Source of the DNA: Burkholderiaceae bacterium
GTDB lineage: Bacteria; Pseudomonadota; Gammaproteobacteria; Burkholderiales; Burkholderiaceae
Length of the DNA: 23,761 nt
Assembly (NCBI GenBank): GCA_947371415.1
Contig: CANBPJ010000011.1
Coordinates: 1 to 23,761 of the forward strand
Reading direction: 5' to 3'
In this document: piece after piece, positions 7,452 through 15,612 of the stretch
Layout of the letters: the number at the start of each line of letters is the position of its first letter
Position numbering within the stretch: the first letter of the stretch is position 1
Made by a program: the position numbers and the translations under genes
Notes under the pieces: generated by a model
What the model was told of the DNA's origin: nothing
The model's input: only the letters and a program-made list of their open reading frames with translations
The model's database searches: none

Positions 7452-7886
7452 TTAATGCAATCCATGTGGAGTTGAGGGCGCATCAAAAGTCTCTTCAGTA
7501 GAGTGGCTTGCATGCAAATGGGCAATACGCCAACCTTGACTATCCTGCAGGAGAACTAGGGTGATATTGAGAAAGAACTCCGCCTCTATTTGATCATCTC
7601 TCAGGTGGACTGCTTCAGTAGTGTCATAAACAGCAGCGCCCAAAACAGAGTGACTCATGCAGGCAATCGGTTCAAGAAAAAGTGCCTGCTTGGCTAAGAG
7701 GCGCTCAAGGCCCGAACGAATTTCAGCATGACCACTTAGGCGTTGACCTTCAGGCAGTACGCAAGTAATAGAATCATCATCCAGCCAGATTGCTAAAGCA
7801 CCCTTAACATCACGATGCTTTAATGCATCGCGCCATGCTTCCACTACTTCATCGGCATTATGAAAGAGTCTGGCAAGTTTAGACAT
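7452..7886 (-). CDS. NTF2-like / SnoaL-fold protein
   Basis: A 144-residue protein with the outline of an NTF2-like (SnoaL / DUF4440-type) alpha+beta barrel. An N-terminal helix (VEAWRDALKHRDVKGALAIW) is followed by a substrate-pocket strand (DDSITCVLPEG), the helix LSGHAEIRSGLERLLAK, and C-terminal strands including AEFFLNITLVLLQDSQGW and RIAHLHASHS. The ending WRIAHLHASHS is characteristic of small stress-related or enzymatic members. Catalytic function cannot be assigned: the fold serves as isomerase, dehydratase or ligand-binding domain. It lies 29 bases downstream of waaF and 28 bases upstream of an unknown gene, in one minus-strand series. The Shine-Dalgarno is weak (AGAAAG). Confidence 0.8.
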   Translation of the reverse strand: MSKLARLFHNADEVVEAWRDALKHRDVKGALAIWLDDDSITCVLPEGQRLSGHAEIRSGLERLLAKQALFLEPIACMSHSVLGAAVYDTTEAVHLRDDQIEAEFFLNITLVLLQDSQGWRIAHLHASHSTEETFDAPSTPHGLH

Positions 7887-7915
7887 GGCTTACTTTCTGG
7901 TGATTTACTACAACA

Positions 7916-8953
7916 TTAATGAAGTGTTTGTATGGTGCTCAATACGGTTTCTGGCAAGATATCTTGTAAACATTTGAGATGTCCAAGAGGGCATTCTCTC
8001 TTATGGCATGGACTGCACGGCAAATTGAGCCAAATGACTTTAGCCTTGTCGGATAGCGGTGGGGTATGGTGCGGATCGCTTGAGCCAAAAATCGCTACCT
8101 GCGGGACTTTTAATGCGGCACCGATATGCATTAAGCCAGAGTCGTTGCTGATCAAGGCTTTGCTCATCCCAATGAGCGCAATGGCTTCATCAAGCGAAGT
8201 GTTGCCACACCAGTTATGTATCTGAGTGGAGCTCAGTGCTTGGGCTTGAATGCGCTCTCCCAAGGCATGATCCCCCTTGCTGCCCAAAAGAATCACATGA
8301 GCATCTGGCTCATTGCTGATTAATTGCCGTGCAAGATTGGCGAAGTGCTCTGTAGGCCAACGTTTTGTGACTCCGTATTCGGCGCCCGGACAAAGTACAT
8401 AGATGGATTTCTGATTGATGCAGGCCTCTTCGAGTTTTGTGCTGATCGATTGTTTGGCTGCAGTCGAAACCTCGAGTTTCGGATCTACTGGATTGCTGGT
8501 ATCAATCTCTTGTAAGTGCTCCAGCGTATTTCCAAGTGCAAGGTAATGATTCGCCATTGGTGGACGATTTACTTTGCTGGGATTATCTAGAGCAAAGTTA
8601 ATCAGTCCAAAACGCATCTCTCCGCGATAGCCAATGCGTAAAGGAATATTGGCAAGCCAGGGAATGAGGGCTGACTTCAAGCTATTCGGTAGAACAAAGC
8701 AGGCATCGTATTGATTCAATTTCAGCCGTTTTGCTAGTTGCTTGCGTAAGCCCCATTGCAATTGCTTGTGCTCTAGCTTAGCTTCGATGACTTGATTCAC
8801 TTCTGCGCAGGCCCGATAGATGGGGGCGACCCAAGGACTTGCTAAAACATCTATCTGACAGTGCGGGTAAATGGTTTTGAGATTCGCCAGCAGTGGCTGG
8901 GACATGACGGCATCACCTATCCAATTGGGGGCGATGATCAGAATACGATTCAT
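7916..8953 (-). CDS. waaF: Lipopolysaccharide heptosyltransferase II (GT9 family)
   Basis: WaaF adds the second heptose to the inner core of LPS on the cytoplasmic face of the inner membrane. The product begins MNRILIIAPNWIGDAVMSQP, the classical WaaF opening. It has the C-terminal nucleotide-sugar-binding domain with SNDSGLMHIGAALKVPQVAI and FGSSDPHHTPP, and the cysteine-containing PCSPCHKRECPLGH typical of heptosyltransferase II. I use the ATG at 8953 (345 residues). The frame is open upstream to an ATG at 8980, but that adds nine residues atypical of the family and places the start inside a hairpin. The gene follows the CHCC zinc-finger gene with a 45-base gap that holds that hairpin. It shares the minus-strand cluster with ilvE, a combination I recall from other Burkholderiales. 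Confidence 0.95.
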   Translation of the reverse strand: MNRILIIAPNWIGDAVMSQPLLANLKTIYPHCQIDVLASPWVAPIYRACAEVNQVIEAKLEHKQLQWGLRKQLAKRLKLNQYDACFVLPNSLKSALIPWLANIPLRIGYRGEMRFGLINFALDNPSKVNRPPMANHYLALGNTLEHLQEIDTSNPVDPKLEVSTAAKQSISTKLEEACINQKSIYVLCPGAEYGVTKRWPTEHFANLARQLISNEPDAHVILLGSKGDHALGERIQAQALSSTQIHNWCGNTSLDEAIALIGMSKALISNDSGLMHIGAALKVPQVAIFGSSDPHHTPPLSDKAKVIWLNLPCSPCHKRECPLGHLKCLQDILPETVLSTIQTLH

Positions 8954-8969
8954 ATGAGGTATCCCGATA

Positions 8970-8992
8970 CAGCACCCCATACCGGGGTGCTG
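8970..8992 (-). other. Strong hairpin between the zinc-finger gene and waaF
   Basis: CAGCACCCC and GGGGTGCTG form a perfect 9-bp stem with the 5-base loop ATACC. In the direction of transcription (minus) it is followed by TATCGGGAT, not a U-tract, so it is probably not a full terminator. It could stabilise the ilvE/zinc-finger message after processing, or attenuate waaF. It ends 17 bases upstream of the preferred waaF start. Confidence 0.55.
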
Positions 8993-8998
8993 TTAGGC

Positions 8999-9190
8999 TT
9001 AGTGCCCGTGGGGCTCGGTGCCTGGAATGAGTTTGTACTCAGTGCCACAGTAAGGACACTTCGCTTCACCCGTTTTCGCAACATCTAGAAATACACGTGG
9101 ATGCGAATTCCAACTAGGGGTCTTGTTGGTTGGGCAATGCAAAGGCAAATCTGTATTGCCATCTACCATCACAACTTGAGGTTCACTCAT
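8999..9190 (-). CDS. CHCC-type zinc-finger domain protein
   Basis: A 63-residue protein with the zf-CHCC pattern, as in the NDUFS6 subunit of mitochondrial complex I. Candidate ligands are Cys19 in LPLHCP, His30 in SHPRVFLDV, and the pair Cys45/Cys48 in EAKCPYCGTEYKL. In beta- and alpha-proteobacteria this short protein usually stands alone. Its function there is poorly defined, with complex I or Fe-S associations being an inference from the mitochondrial homologue. It lies 14 bases downstream of ilvE and upstream of waaF, so it is likely co-transcribed with ilvE. Confidence 0.9.
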   Translation of the reverse strand: MSEPQVVMVDGNTDLPLHCPTNKTPSWNSHPRVFLDVAKTGEAKCPYCGTEYKLIPGTEPHGH

Positions 9191-9204
9191 TCTCTGATTT
9201 CCTA

Positions 9205-10128
9205 TTACTTAACGTAAGTCAGCCAGGACTTGTACTGATCATCTCTGCCATAAACTGCATCAAAGTAGGTCTTCTGAATTTTTTCGGTAATCGGACCACG
9301 CTTGCCATCACCAATTGTGCGGTCATCCAACTCGCGAATGGGCGTCACTTCAGCTGCGGTGCCAGTGAAGAAAGCCTCATCTGCTGAATACACTTCATCG
9401 CGAGTAATGCGCTTCTCGCGCAATTCGTATCCAAGATCTTTGGCGATTTGCATAATGGAATTACGGGTGATGCCATCTAAACAAGATGCCAGGTCTGGGG
9501 TGTAAATAATTCCATTGTTAACAATGAAGATATTTTCGCCAGAGCCTTCGGATACATAACCTTCTGTATCCAATAACAGAGCCTCATCATATCCATTGGC
9601 AGTGACTTCTTGGTTGGCCAGAATGGAGTTGATGTAGTAGCCAGATGCCTTCGCGCGAACTAGTGAGGAGTTCACAAAGTGACGGGTAAATGAGGAGGTT
9701 TTAACGCGGATGCCCTTGTTCAGACCATCTTCACCCAAATACGCACCCCATTCCCAAGCTGCGATAGCTGTATGGATAGTGTTGCCTTTTGGAGAGATGC
9801 CGAGCTTTTGTGACCCAATAAAGATAATCGGGCGGATGTAGCAGGCCTCCAACTTATTACTGTTCACCACGTCAATGATGCCGCTGGTGATTTCTTCTGG
9901 GGTGTAGGGCATATTCATCTGGAAAATCTTGGTTCCATTGAATAGGCGCTTAACGTGCTCAGGAAGGCGGAAAATAGCGGTACCTTGGGGTGTTTTGTAG
10001 GCGCGAATGCCTTCAAATACGCCCATTCCGTAGTGAAGACTGTGGGTTAGCACATGAATATTGGCCTCGCGCCAAGGAACTAGCTTCCCATCGGACCAAA
10101 TAAAGCCATCGCGGTCGGACATCGACAT
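9205..10128 (-). CDS. ilvE: Branched-chain amino acid aminotransferase
   Basis: IlvE is a fold-type IV PLP enzyme that transfers the amino group between glutamate and the 2-keto acids of leucine, isoleucine and valine. The 307 residues match the family. The PLP lysine is Lys160 in LVRAKASGYYINS. Other family marks are HYGMGVFEGIRAY (32-44), YVSEGSGENIFIV, LDGITRNSIM and FFTGTAAEVTPI. An AAAGGT Shine-Dalgarno lies about 8 bases before the ATG. A second ATG two codons on is possible. The gene is first in the minus-strand group ilvE, zinc finger, waaF, and is divergent from pgk. Confidence 0.97.
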   Translation of the reverse strand: MSMSDRDGFIWSDGKLVPWREANIHVLTHSLHYGMGVFEGIRAYKTPQGTAIFRLPEHVKRLFNGTKIFQMNMPYTPEEITSGIIDVVNSNKLEACYIRPIIFIGSQKLGISPKGNTIHTAIAAWEWGAYLGEDGLNKGIRVKTSSFTRHFVNSSLVRAKASGYYINSILANQEVTANGYDEALLLDTEGYVSEGSGENIFIVNNGIIYTPDLASCLDGITRNSIMQIAKDLGYELREKRITRDEVYSADEAFFTGTAAEVTPIRELDDRTIGDGKRGPITEKIQKTYFDAVYGRDDQYKSWLTYVK

Positions 10129-10150
10129 TTTTTCTACCTTTAAAGTATCT

Positions 10151-10178
10151 ATTAAATTGTGTGAATCAATTCAGTAAA
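10151..10178 (-). promoter_or_regulatory. Candidate sigma-70 promoter for ilvE
   Basis: Read on the minus strand, TTTACT (10178-10173) and TTTAAT (10156-10151) are separated by 16 bases. They match 4/6 and 5/6 of the -35 and -10 consensus. Transcription would begin near 10144 and give a leader of about 16 bases before the ilvE ATG, just enough for the AAAGGT ribosome-binding site. Confidence 0.4.
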
Positions 10179-10187
10179 ACGGGGCGT

Positions 10188-10214
10188 CAGGCCACTGGGG
10201 TGCCCCACGGCCTG
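10188..10214. other. GC-rich inverted repeat between ilvE and pgk
   Basis: CAGGCC and GGCCTG flank an inner TGGG and CCCA pair around a GTGC loop, interrupted by a small internal loop (AC opposite C). It lies in the 212-base divergent region, between the ilvE promoter candidate and pgk. No T-run follows. A second small repeat, CCCCA and TGGGG, lies at 10262-10278. TAGAAT at 10297-10302 is a possible pgk -10, without a good -35. The rest of this region shows nothing I can identify. Confidence 0.4.
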
Positions 10215-10340
10215 GAATACGTCCAGACCTTTATTGTAGAGCAGGCAGCGCAGCCAGACAGCCCCAATTCCTCTGGGGTGCTTGGCTCAGACGATTTAGA
10301 ATGGAGCATTCCCCTAAAACCACTCAATTTACCTATTCTC

Positions 10341-11552
10341 ATGTCGGAATCTCTCTTCAAAGTAAAACGCCTTAGCGAATTAGCTGCAGCAGGACTTCTC
10401 AAGGGAAAACGGGTTTTAATCCGCGCTGACCTTAATGTTCCTCAGGATGATGTGGGCAATATTACTGAAGACACCCGCATTAGGGCCTCTATGCCGGCAG
10501 TGCAAATGTGCCTGGATGCTGGTGCGGCTGTCATGGTCACTTCCCACTTGGGTCGTCCGACTGAGGGCGAATTCAAGCCGGAAGATAGTTTGGCGCCAGT
10601 GGCCGATCGGATTGCAAGCCTCTTAAATCGTAAAGTCCCCTTAATTAGCGACTGGGTCGATGGTGGATTTGAGGTCAATCCTGGTGAGTTGGTCTTGCTG
10701 GAGAACTGTCGTCTCAATGTGGGTGAGAAAAAAAATAGCGATGCGCTGGCCAAGAAGATTGCCGCTCTGTGCGATGTGTATGTCAACGATGCTTTCGGAA
10801 CCGCCCATCGTGCTGAGGCAACGACTCATGGGGTAGCCAAATATGCGCCGATTGCTTGCGCGGGCCCATTGATGGCGGCTGAGCTCGATGCTTTGAGCCG
10901 TGCTCTAGCAAGCCCAAAGCGCCCTTTAGTAGCTATTGTGGCCGGCTCTAAAGTATCTTCGAAGCTCACTATCCTGAAAGCTTTGGCTGACAAGGTAGAT
11001 GAGTTGATTGTGGGCGGCGGCATTGCTAATACTTTCATGTTGGCCAAAGGGTTGCCTATTGGTAAATCTTTGGCTGAGCCAGACTTGGTTGACGAAGCTC
11101 GAGAAATTATGGAGATCATGGAAAAGCGCGGCGCGCATGTTCCCATTCCTGAAGATGTAGTGGTTGCAAACGAACTGTCCCCATTGGCACGTGCGAATCG
11201 TGTTTCCGCCGATCAGGTGGCTGAAGACGACATGATTTTGGATATTGGTCCTAAAACTGCTGCGCGTTTATCCACGATGTTGGCGCATGCCGGCACGATT
11301 GTATGGAACGGCCCACTAGGCGTATTTGAAATTGATCAGTTTGGTGGTGGCACTAAGATGCTGGCGGCAGCGATTGCACACTCACCAGCATTTTCAATTG
11401 CTGGTGGTGGTGACACCTTAGCGGCAATTGCGAAATACGGTATTGAGAATCAAGTGGATTACATCTCTACTGGTGGTGGCGCTTTTCTGGAGTTCTTGGA
11501 AGGTAAGACCTTGCCAGCCTTTGCGGTACTTGCTGAAAGAGCGAAAGACTAA
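10341..11552 (+). CDS. pgk: Phosphoglycerate kinase
   Basis: Pgk converts 1,3-bisphosphoglycerate and ADP to 3-phosphoglycerate and ATP in glycolysis, and runs in reverse in gluconeogenesis. From the ATG at 10341 the protein has 403 residues, normal for bacteria. The N-terminus shows KRVLIRADLNVPQDD (Arg28, Asp30 and Asn32 in the substrate site) and SHLGRPTEGE. The hinge and C-terminal nucleotide domain show VAGSKVSSKLTILKAL, VWNGPLGVFE and GGGDTLAAI. The frame stays open 60 codons upstream to a GTG at 10161, but that stretch is unlike the family and runs through promoter-like DNA, so I reject it. The chosen ATG lacks a clear Shine-Dalgarno. pyk begins 2 bases after the stop. Confidence 0.96.
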   Translation: MSESLFKVKRLSELAAAGLLKGKRVLIRADLNVPQDDVGNITEDTRIRASMPAVQMCLDAGAAVMVTSHLGRPTEGEFKPEDSLAPVADRIASLLNRKVPLISDWVDGGFEVNPGELVLLENCRLNVGEKKNSDALAKKIAALCDVYVNDAFGTAHRAEATTHGVAKYAPIACAGPLMAAELDALSRALASPKRPLVAIVAGSKVSSKLTILKALADKVDELIVGGGIANTFMLAKGLPIGKSLAEPDLVDEAREIMEIMEKRGAHVPIPEDVVVANELSPLARANRVSADQVAEDDMILDIGPKTAARLSTMLAHAGTIVWNGPLGVFEIDQFGGGTKMLAAAIAHSPAFSIAGGGDTLAAIAKYGIENQVDYISTGGGAFLEFLEGKTLPAFAVLAERAKD

Positions 11553-11554
11553 TT

Positions 11555-12991
11555 ATGCTGAGAGCAACGAAGATCATTGCCACACTAGGCCCTGCTTCAG
11601 AGAAGCCTGAAGTATTGCGCGAGATGATGCGTGCGGGAGTAGATGTGGTGAGGATGAATTTCTCTCACGGCACTGTTGCTGACCACAAAGCACGTCACGA
11701 TTTAGTTCGTAGTATTTCAGCTGAAGTCGGTAAAGAGGTTGGCATTATGGCCGACCTTCAGGGTCCCAAAATTCGTGTTGGTAAATTTGTTGATAGCAAA
11801 ATTCTTTTAAAAGAAGGTGCAAAATTTATTCTGGATGTAGCTTGTGAGTTGGGCAATCAAGACCGTGTGGGCTTAGATTACAAAGAGCTACCGCAGGATG
11901 TAAAGCCCGGTGATCGACTCCTATTGAATGATGGTTTGGTTGTGCTGCGCGTTGAAAGCGTTCAGGGTGGGGAGATATTTACTCTCGTAGAGCAGGGTGG
12001 CCCACTCTCCAATAACAAGGGCATTAATCGTGCTGGCGGCGGTCTGACAGCGCCTGCTTTGACAGAAAAAGACATTTCTGATTTGGATGCAGCCATTGCG
12101 ATGGGTGTAGATTTTCTGGCTATTAGTTTTCCAAAAGATGGCGCAGATATGGCCTATGCCCGCAAGTTGGCAGATGCTGCTAGCGCAAAGTATGGTGTTG
12201 GAAAAGTTCGCACCATTGCTAAGGTAGAGCGCGCTGAGGCAATTCTGCCTGGCGCCCTGGAAAGCATCATTGCTGAGAGCGACGGCATTATGGTTGCACG
12301 TGGTGATTTAGCTATTGAGGTGGGCAATCCAGCGGTTCCTGCTTTGCAAAAGCGCATGATTAAGCTGGCTCTTGAGGCAGATAAATTCACAATCACTGCA
12401 ACGCAGATGATGGAGTCGATGATTAATGCGCCAGTGCCTACTCGTGCTGAAGTGAGTGATGTAGCCAATGCGGTTTTAGATGGCACGGATGCTGTCATGC
12501 TCTCCGCCGAATCCGCTGCGGGTATGTATCCAGTGCAGACGATTAAGGCGATGGCAGAAATTTGCGTAGAAGCTGAGAAGTCTTATCGTGTAAAGCTCGA
12601 TACGGATTTCTTGGATCAAACCTTCTCACGTATCGATCAGACTATTGCGCTCGGCGCTTTGTTTACAGCACATCATCTCAATGCCAATGCGATTGCAGCA
12701 TTGACTGAGTCTGGATCTACTGCGGTATGGATGAGTCGTCATAACATTCATGTTCCTATTTTTGCCTTGACCTCTAAGATTGCAACGCAGCGCGCCTTGA
12801 GCACCTATCGCAACGTATTCCCGATTGGTTTGGATTACACCAAGGAGCGGGACATTGCCTTGCAAGAAGTGGAGGATTGTTTGAAGCAGTTGGGCGCGGT
12901 GAAGAGGGGCGATGTTGTTGTGCTTACTTCAGGCGAGCCCATGGGCGAACCCGGCGGTACGAATTCACTCAAAATTATTCAAGTGAAGTAA
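11555..12991 (+). CDS. pyk: Pyruvate kinase
   Basis: Pyruvate kinase transfers phosphate from phosphoenolpyruvate to ADP, the last step of glycolysis. The 478 residues are typical of bacterial type II enzymes. Visible motifs are VRMNFSHGTVADH (substrate Arg/Asn site), IMADLQGPKIRVG, the catalytic lysine region VRTIAKVERAEAI, the metal-binding GIMVARGDLAIEVG, and the signature ITATQMMESMINAPVPTRAEV. The C-terminal allosteric domain runs from about residue 350 to the end (VVVLTSGEPMGEPGGTNS). It starts 2 bases after pgk, so translation is likely coupled. A 60-base AT-rich gap with no hairpin separates it from fba. Confidence 0.97.
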   Translation: MLRATKIIATLGPASEKPEVLREMMRAGVDVVRMNFSHGTVADHKARHDLVRSISAEVGKEVGIMADLQGPKIRVGKFVDSKILLKEGAKFILDVACELGNQDRVGLDYKELPQDVKPGDRLLLNDGLVVLRVESVQGGEIFTLVEQGGPLSNNKGINRAGGGLTAPALTEKDISDLDAAIAMGVDFLAISFPKDGADMAYARKLADAASAKYGVGKVRTIAKVERAEAILPGALESIIAESDGIMVARGDLAIEVGNPAVPALQKRMIKLALEADKFTITATQMMESMINAPVPTRAEVSDVANAVLDGTDAVMLSAESAAGMYPVQTIKAMAEICVEAEKSYRVKLDTDFLDQTFSRIDQTIALGALFTAHHLNANAIAALTESGSTAVWMSRHNIHVPIFALTSKIATQRALSTYRNVFPIGLDYTKERDIALQEVEDCLKQLGAVKRGDVVVLTSGEPMGEPGGTNSLKIIQVK

Positions 12992-13051
12992 TTCATTTTT
13001 TTCAATATTTATTTAATCATTCATTACTAACATTTCAATTAAGAGACCATC

Positions 13052-14116
13052 ATGGCTTTAGTATCTTTACGACAACTCTTGGACCACGCTGCTGAAAATG
13101 GCTATGGCTTGCCAGCATTTAACGTTAATAATTTAGAACAAGTCACGGCAATTATGGAGGCTGCTCATGAAGCAGATTCTCCAGTCATCATGCAAGCTTC
13201 TGCTGGCGCTCGGAAGTATGCTGGCGAATCCTTCTTGCGCCACCTCATTTCTGCTGCAGTTGAGTCATATCCACATATTCCTGTTGTGATGCACCAAGAT
13301 CATGGTCAAAGCCCTGCAGTCTGTATGGCTGCAATTAAGAGTGGCTTTACCAGCGTGATGATGGATGGTTCCTTAGAGGCTGATGGTAAGTCTGTCGCCA
13401 GCTATGAATACAACGTCGATGTATCTAGGGAAGTGGTGAAGTTCTCCCACTCTATTGGGGTTACTGTTGAGGCTGAGTTAGGCGTTCTGGGTTCATTAGA
13501 AACGATGCAAGGCGATAAGGAAGATGGTCATGGTGCTGATGGCAAGATGACACGTGAGCAGTTATTGACTGACGTTGAGCAAGCCGCCGATTTTGTTAAG
13601 GCAACTCAGTGCGATGCCTTGGCGATTGCTATCGGCACTAGCCATGGTGCTTACAAATTTACTAAGAAGCCTACGGGCGATATCCTGGCAATCGAGCGCA
13701 TTAAAGAGATACATACTCGTATTCCAAACACGCATTTAGTCATGCATGGTTCCTCTAGCGTTCCTCAGGAATTGCTCGCCGAGATTCGTGAGTTCGGTGG
13801 CGATATGAAAGAAACTTATGGTGTACCTGTTGAAGAAATTCAAGAGGGCATTAAGAACGGTGTGCGTAAGATTAATATCGATACCGATATCCGCTTAGCG
13901 ATGACCGGCGCTATTCGTCGTTATCTCTTTGAGAACCCAAGTAAGTTTGATCCCCGTGACTATCTCAAACCTGCGCGTGAAGCCGCTAAGAAGGTGTGTA
14001 TCGCGCGCTTCAACGCTTTTGGCAGTTCAGGCCAAGCATCCAAAATTAAACCAATTCCTTTAGAGAAAATGGCTGAGCTGTATAAGAGTGGCAAATTAGC
14101 CCAGATTGTTAAGTGA
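13052..14116 (+). CDS. fba: Fructose-1,6-bisphosphate aldolase, class II (Calvin-cycle subtype)
   Basis: This zinc-dependent aldolase interconverts fructose 1,6-bisphosphate with dihydroxyacetone phosphate and glyceraldehyde 3-phosphate. The 354 residues and motifs fit the subtype common in beta-proteobacteria. VVMHQDHGQSP contains Asp83 (proton transfer) and His84 (zinc ligand). Further marks are VEAELGVLGS, the mobile-loop and zinc region AIAIGTSHGAYKF, LVMHGSSSVP, and KINIDTDIRLAMTGAIR in the phosphate site. AAGAGA lies upstream as a weak Shine-Dalgarno. purC starts 7 bases after the stop, linking sugar metabolism to purine genes in one probable transcript. No RuBisCO gene is in view, so the Calvin name refers to the subtype only. 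Confidence 0.97.
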   Translation: MALVSLRQLLDHAAENGYGLPAFNVNNLEQVTAIMEAAHEADSPVIMQASAGARKYAGESFLRHLISAAVESYPHIPVVMHQDHGQSPAVCMAAIKSGFTSVMMDGSLEADGKSVASYEYNVDVSREVVKFSHSIGVTVEAELGVLGSLETMQGDKEDGHGADGKMTREQLLTDVEQAADFVKATQCDALAIAIGTSHGAYKFTKKPTGDILAIERIKEIHTRIPNTHLVMHGSSSVPQELLAEIREFGGDMKETYGVPVEEIQEGIKNGVRKINIDTDIRLAMTGAIRRYLFENPSKFDPRDYLKPAREAAKKVCIARFNAFGSSGQASKIKPIPLEKMAELYKSGKLAQIVK

Positions 14117-14123
14117 GATAAAT

Positions 14124-15020
14124 ATGCCAGCTTTGTATGCCACCTCTATCAAGTCATTGCCTTTGCTCTCCAAAGGAAAAGTGCGTGATGTCTACGCACT
14201 CGGTGATGACAAATTATTAATGGTCACGACTGATCGTTTATCTGCTTTTGATGTAGTGATGGGTCAGCCTATTCCCGAGAAGGGCATTGTGCTCAATCAA
14301 ATGGCCAACTTTTGGTTTGAAAAGTTGGCGAATGTGATTCCAAATCATTTGACTGGTATTGATCCTGTCAGTGTGGTGCCTGCTGATGAAGTAGATCAAG
14401 TGCTTGGTCGTGCAGTAGTGGCAAAGCGCCTCAAGCCAATTTTAGTGGAAGCGGTAGTACGCGGCTATCTCGCTGGCAGTGGCTGGAAAGATTACAAGGA
14501 AACCGGGAAAGTCTGCGGTATTGCATTGCCAGAAGGATTGGAAAATGCGCAGAAGTTGCCTGAGCCCATCTTTACCCCTGCCGCAAAGGCAGAAATGGGT
14601 GAGCACGATGAGAATATCTCTTTTGATAAAGTGATTGAGATGATTGGTGAGAAATTAGCCAATCAGATTCGTGAGGTCAGCATTCGTTTGTATAAAGAAG
14701 CTTCTGACTATGCTGCGACTCGCGGAATTATTATTGCTGATACTAAGTTTGAGTTTGGCTTAGATGACGCTGGTCAGTTGGTGTTAATGGACGAGATCTT
14801 AACTGCCGACTCCTCGCGCTTTTGGCCTGCTGAAACCTATTATGTGGGTGCAAACCCTCCTTCTTACGATAAGCAGTTTGTCCGGGATTGGCTCGAAACG
14901 GCTATGGTGGATGGTAAGCCTTGGCCAAAAACAGCGCCTGCACCCGCCCTGCCGACCGATGTAATTGATAAAACAGCCGAAAAGTACCGCGAAGCTCTCG
15001 CTCGCTTAACTAAGGTCTAA
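14124..15020 (+). CDS. purC: Phosphoribosylaminoimidazole-succinocarboxamide synthase (SAICAR synthase)
   Basis: PurC joins aspartate to CAIR with ATP, the step after PurE/PurK in purine synthesis. From ATG 14124 the protein has 298 residues, right for the beta-proteobacterial form. The ATP-binding start is LLSKGKVRDVYALGDDKLLM (residues 15-34). Other marks are TTDRLSAFDVVMGQPIP, VVRGYLAGSGWKDY, and LMDEILTADSSRFWPAETY. An in-frame TTG at 14106 lies inside the end of fba; I reject it because the family begins close to the ATG. GTGAGA upstream is a modest ribosome-binding site. A 93-base gap to purE contains GATAAT at 15045-15050, a possible -10 for a secondary promoter, with only a poor -35. 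Confidence 0.97.
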   Translation: MPALYATSIKSLPLLSKGKVRDVYALGDDKLLMVTTDRLSAFDVVMGQPIPEKGIVLNQMANFWFEKLANVIPNHLTGIDPVSVVPADEVDQVLGRAVVAKRLKPILVEAVVRGYLAGSGWKDYKETGKVCGIALPEGLENAQKLPEPIFTPAAKAEMGEHDENISFDKVIEMIGEKLANQIREVSIRLYKEASDYAATRGIIIADTKFEFGLDDAGQLVLMDEILTADSSRFWPAETYYVGANPPSYDKQFVRDWLETAMVDGKPWPKTAPAPALPTDVIDKTAEKYREALARLTKV

Positions 15021-15113
15021 TTTCCGGGAACCCTAAAAGGCTGGGATAATAGGGTCTTAAATAGATTCACCATGTTGTTTAACCGCGTCGAATTAGGGTA
15101 TTTGGAGAGGTAG

Positions 15114-15608
15114 ATGAGTCAGAAGCCGATAGTCGGAATAGTGATGGGTTCCAATTCAGATTGGGACACCATGCAACACGCCGCTCAAATGCTGGAGCAA
15201 TTTGGCATCGCTCATGAGGCTAAAGTGGTTTCCGCCCACCGCATGCCAGACGATATGTTTCAGTATGCAGAAAATGCTTCTAAAAACGGCCTAAAGGCAA
15301 TTATTGCTGGCGCAGGTGGCGCCGCCCATTTGCCAGGCATGCTCGCCTCCAAAACAATTGTGCCGGTTTATGGTGTTCCAGTTGCTAGCAAGTATTTGCG
15401 TGGTGAAGATTCTCTCTATTCCATCGTGCAAATGCCTAAAGGTATTCCGGTGGCAACATTTGCCATTGGTGAAGCAGGCGCTGCAAATGCAGCTTTGCAC
15501 GTGATTGCTAATTTAGCACTCAATGATGCTGCATTAGCAAAGCAGTTAGAAGACTTTCGCGCGAAGCAGTCCGATACAGCTCGCTCAATGAATTTGCCGG
15601 GATATTAA
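15114..15608 (+). CDS. purE: N5-carboxyaminoimidazole ribonucleotide mutase
   Basis: Class I PurE shifts the carboxylate of N5-CAIR (made by PurK) to give CAIR. The 164 residues are standard. The phosphate and carboxylate site shows VMGSNSDWDTM (Ser13, Asp16), VVSAHRMPDDM with the conserved His42, and IIAGAGGAAHLPGMLAS. GGAGAGG at 15105-15111 gives a good ribosome-binding site. purK begins 4 bases after the stop, as expected for the two-enzyme bacterial route. Confidence 0.97.
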   Translation: MSQKPIVGIVMGSNSDWDTMQHAAQMLEQFGIAHEAKVVSAHRMPDDMFQYAENASKNGLKAIIAGAGGAAHLPGMLASKTIVPVYGVPVASKYLRGEDSLYSIVQMPKGIPVATFAIGEAGAANAALHVIANLALNDAALAKQLEDFRAKQSDTARSMNLPGY

Positions 15609-15612
15609 CAAG

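Noticed and set aside
8954..8980. Upstream ATG at 8980 for waaF
   Set aside because: It adds nine residues before the canonical MNRILIIAPNWIGDAVM opening and sits inside a stable hairpin.
10161..10340. 60-codon upstream extension of pgk starting at GTG 10161
   Set aside because: Pgk proteins begin near the ATG at 10341, the extension has no family resemblance, and it would cover the divergent promoter region.
14106..14123. TTG start for purC inside the end of fba
   Set aside because: The ATG at 14124 gives the normal family length, and the extra six residues are not typical.
15030..15055. ACCCTA/TAGGGT repeat as a purC terminator
   Set aside because: The stem is only 6 bp with a 14-base loop and no T-run; it is more likely chance.
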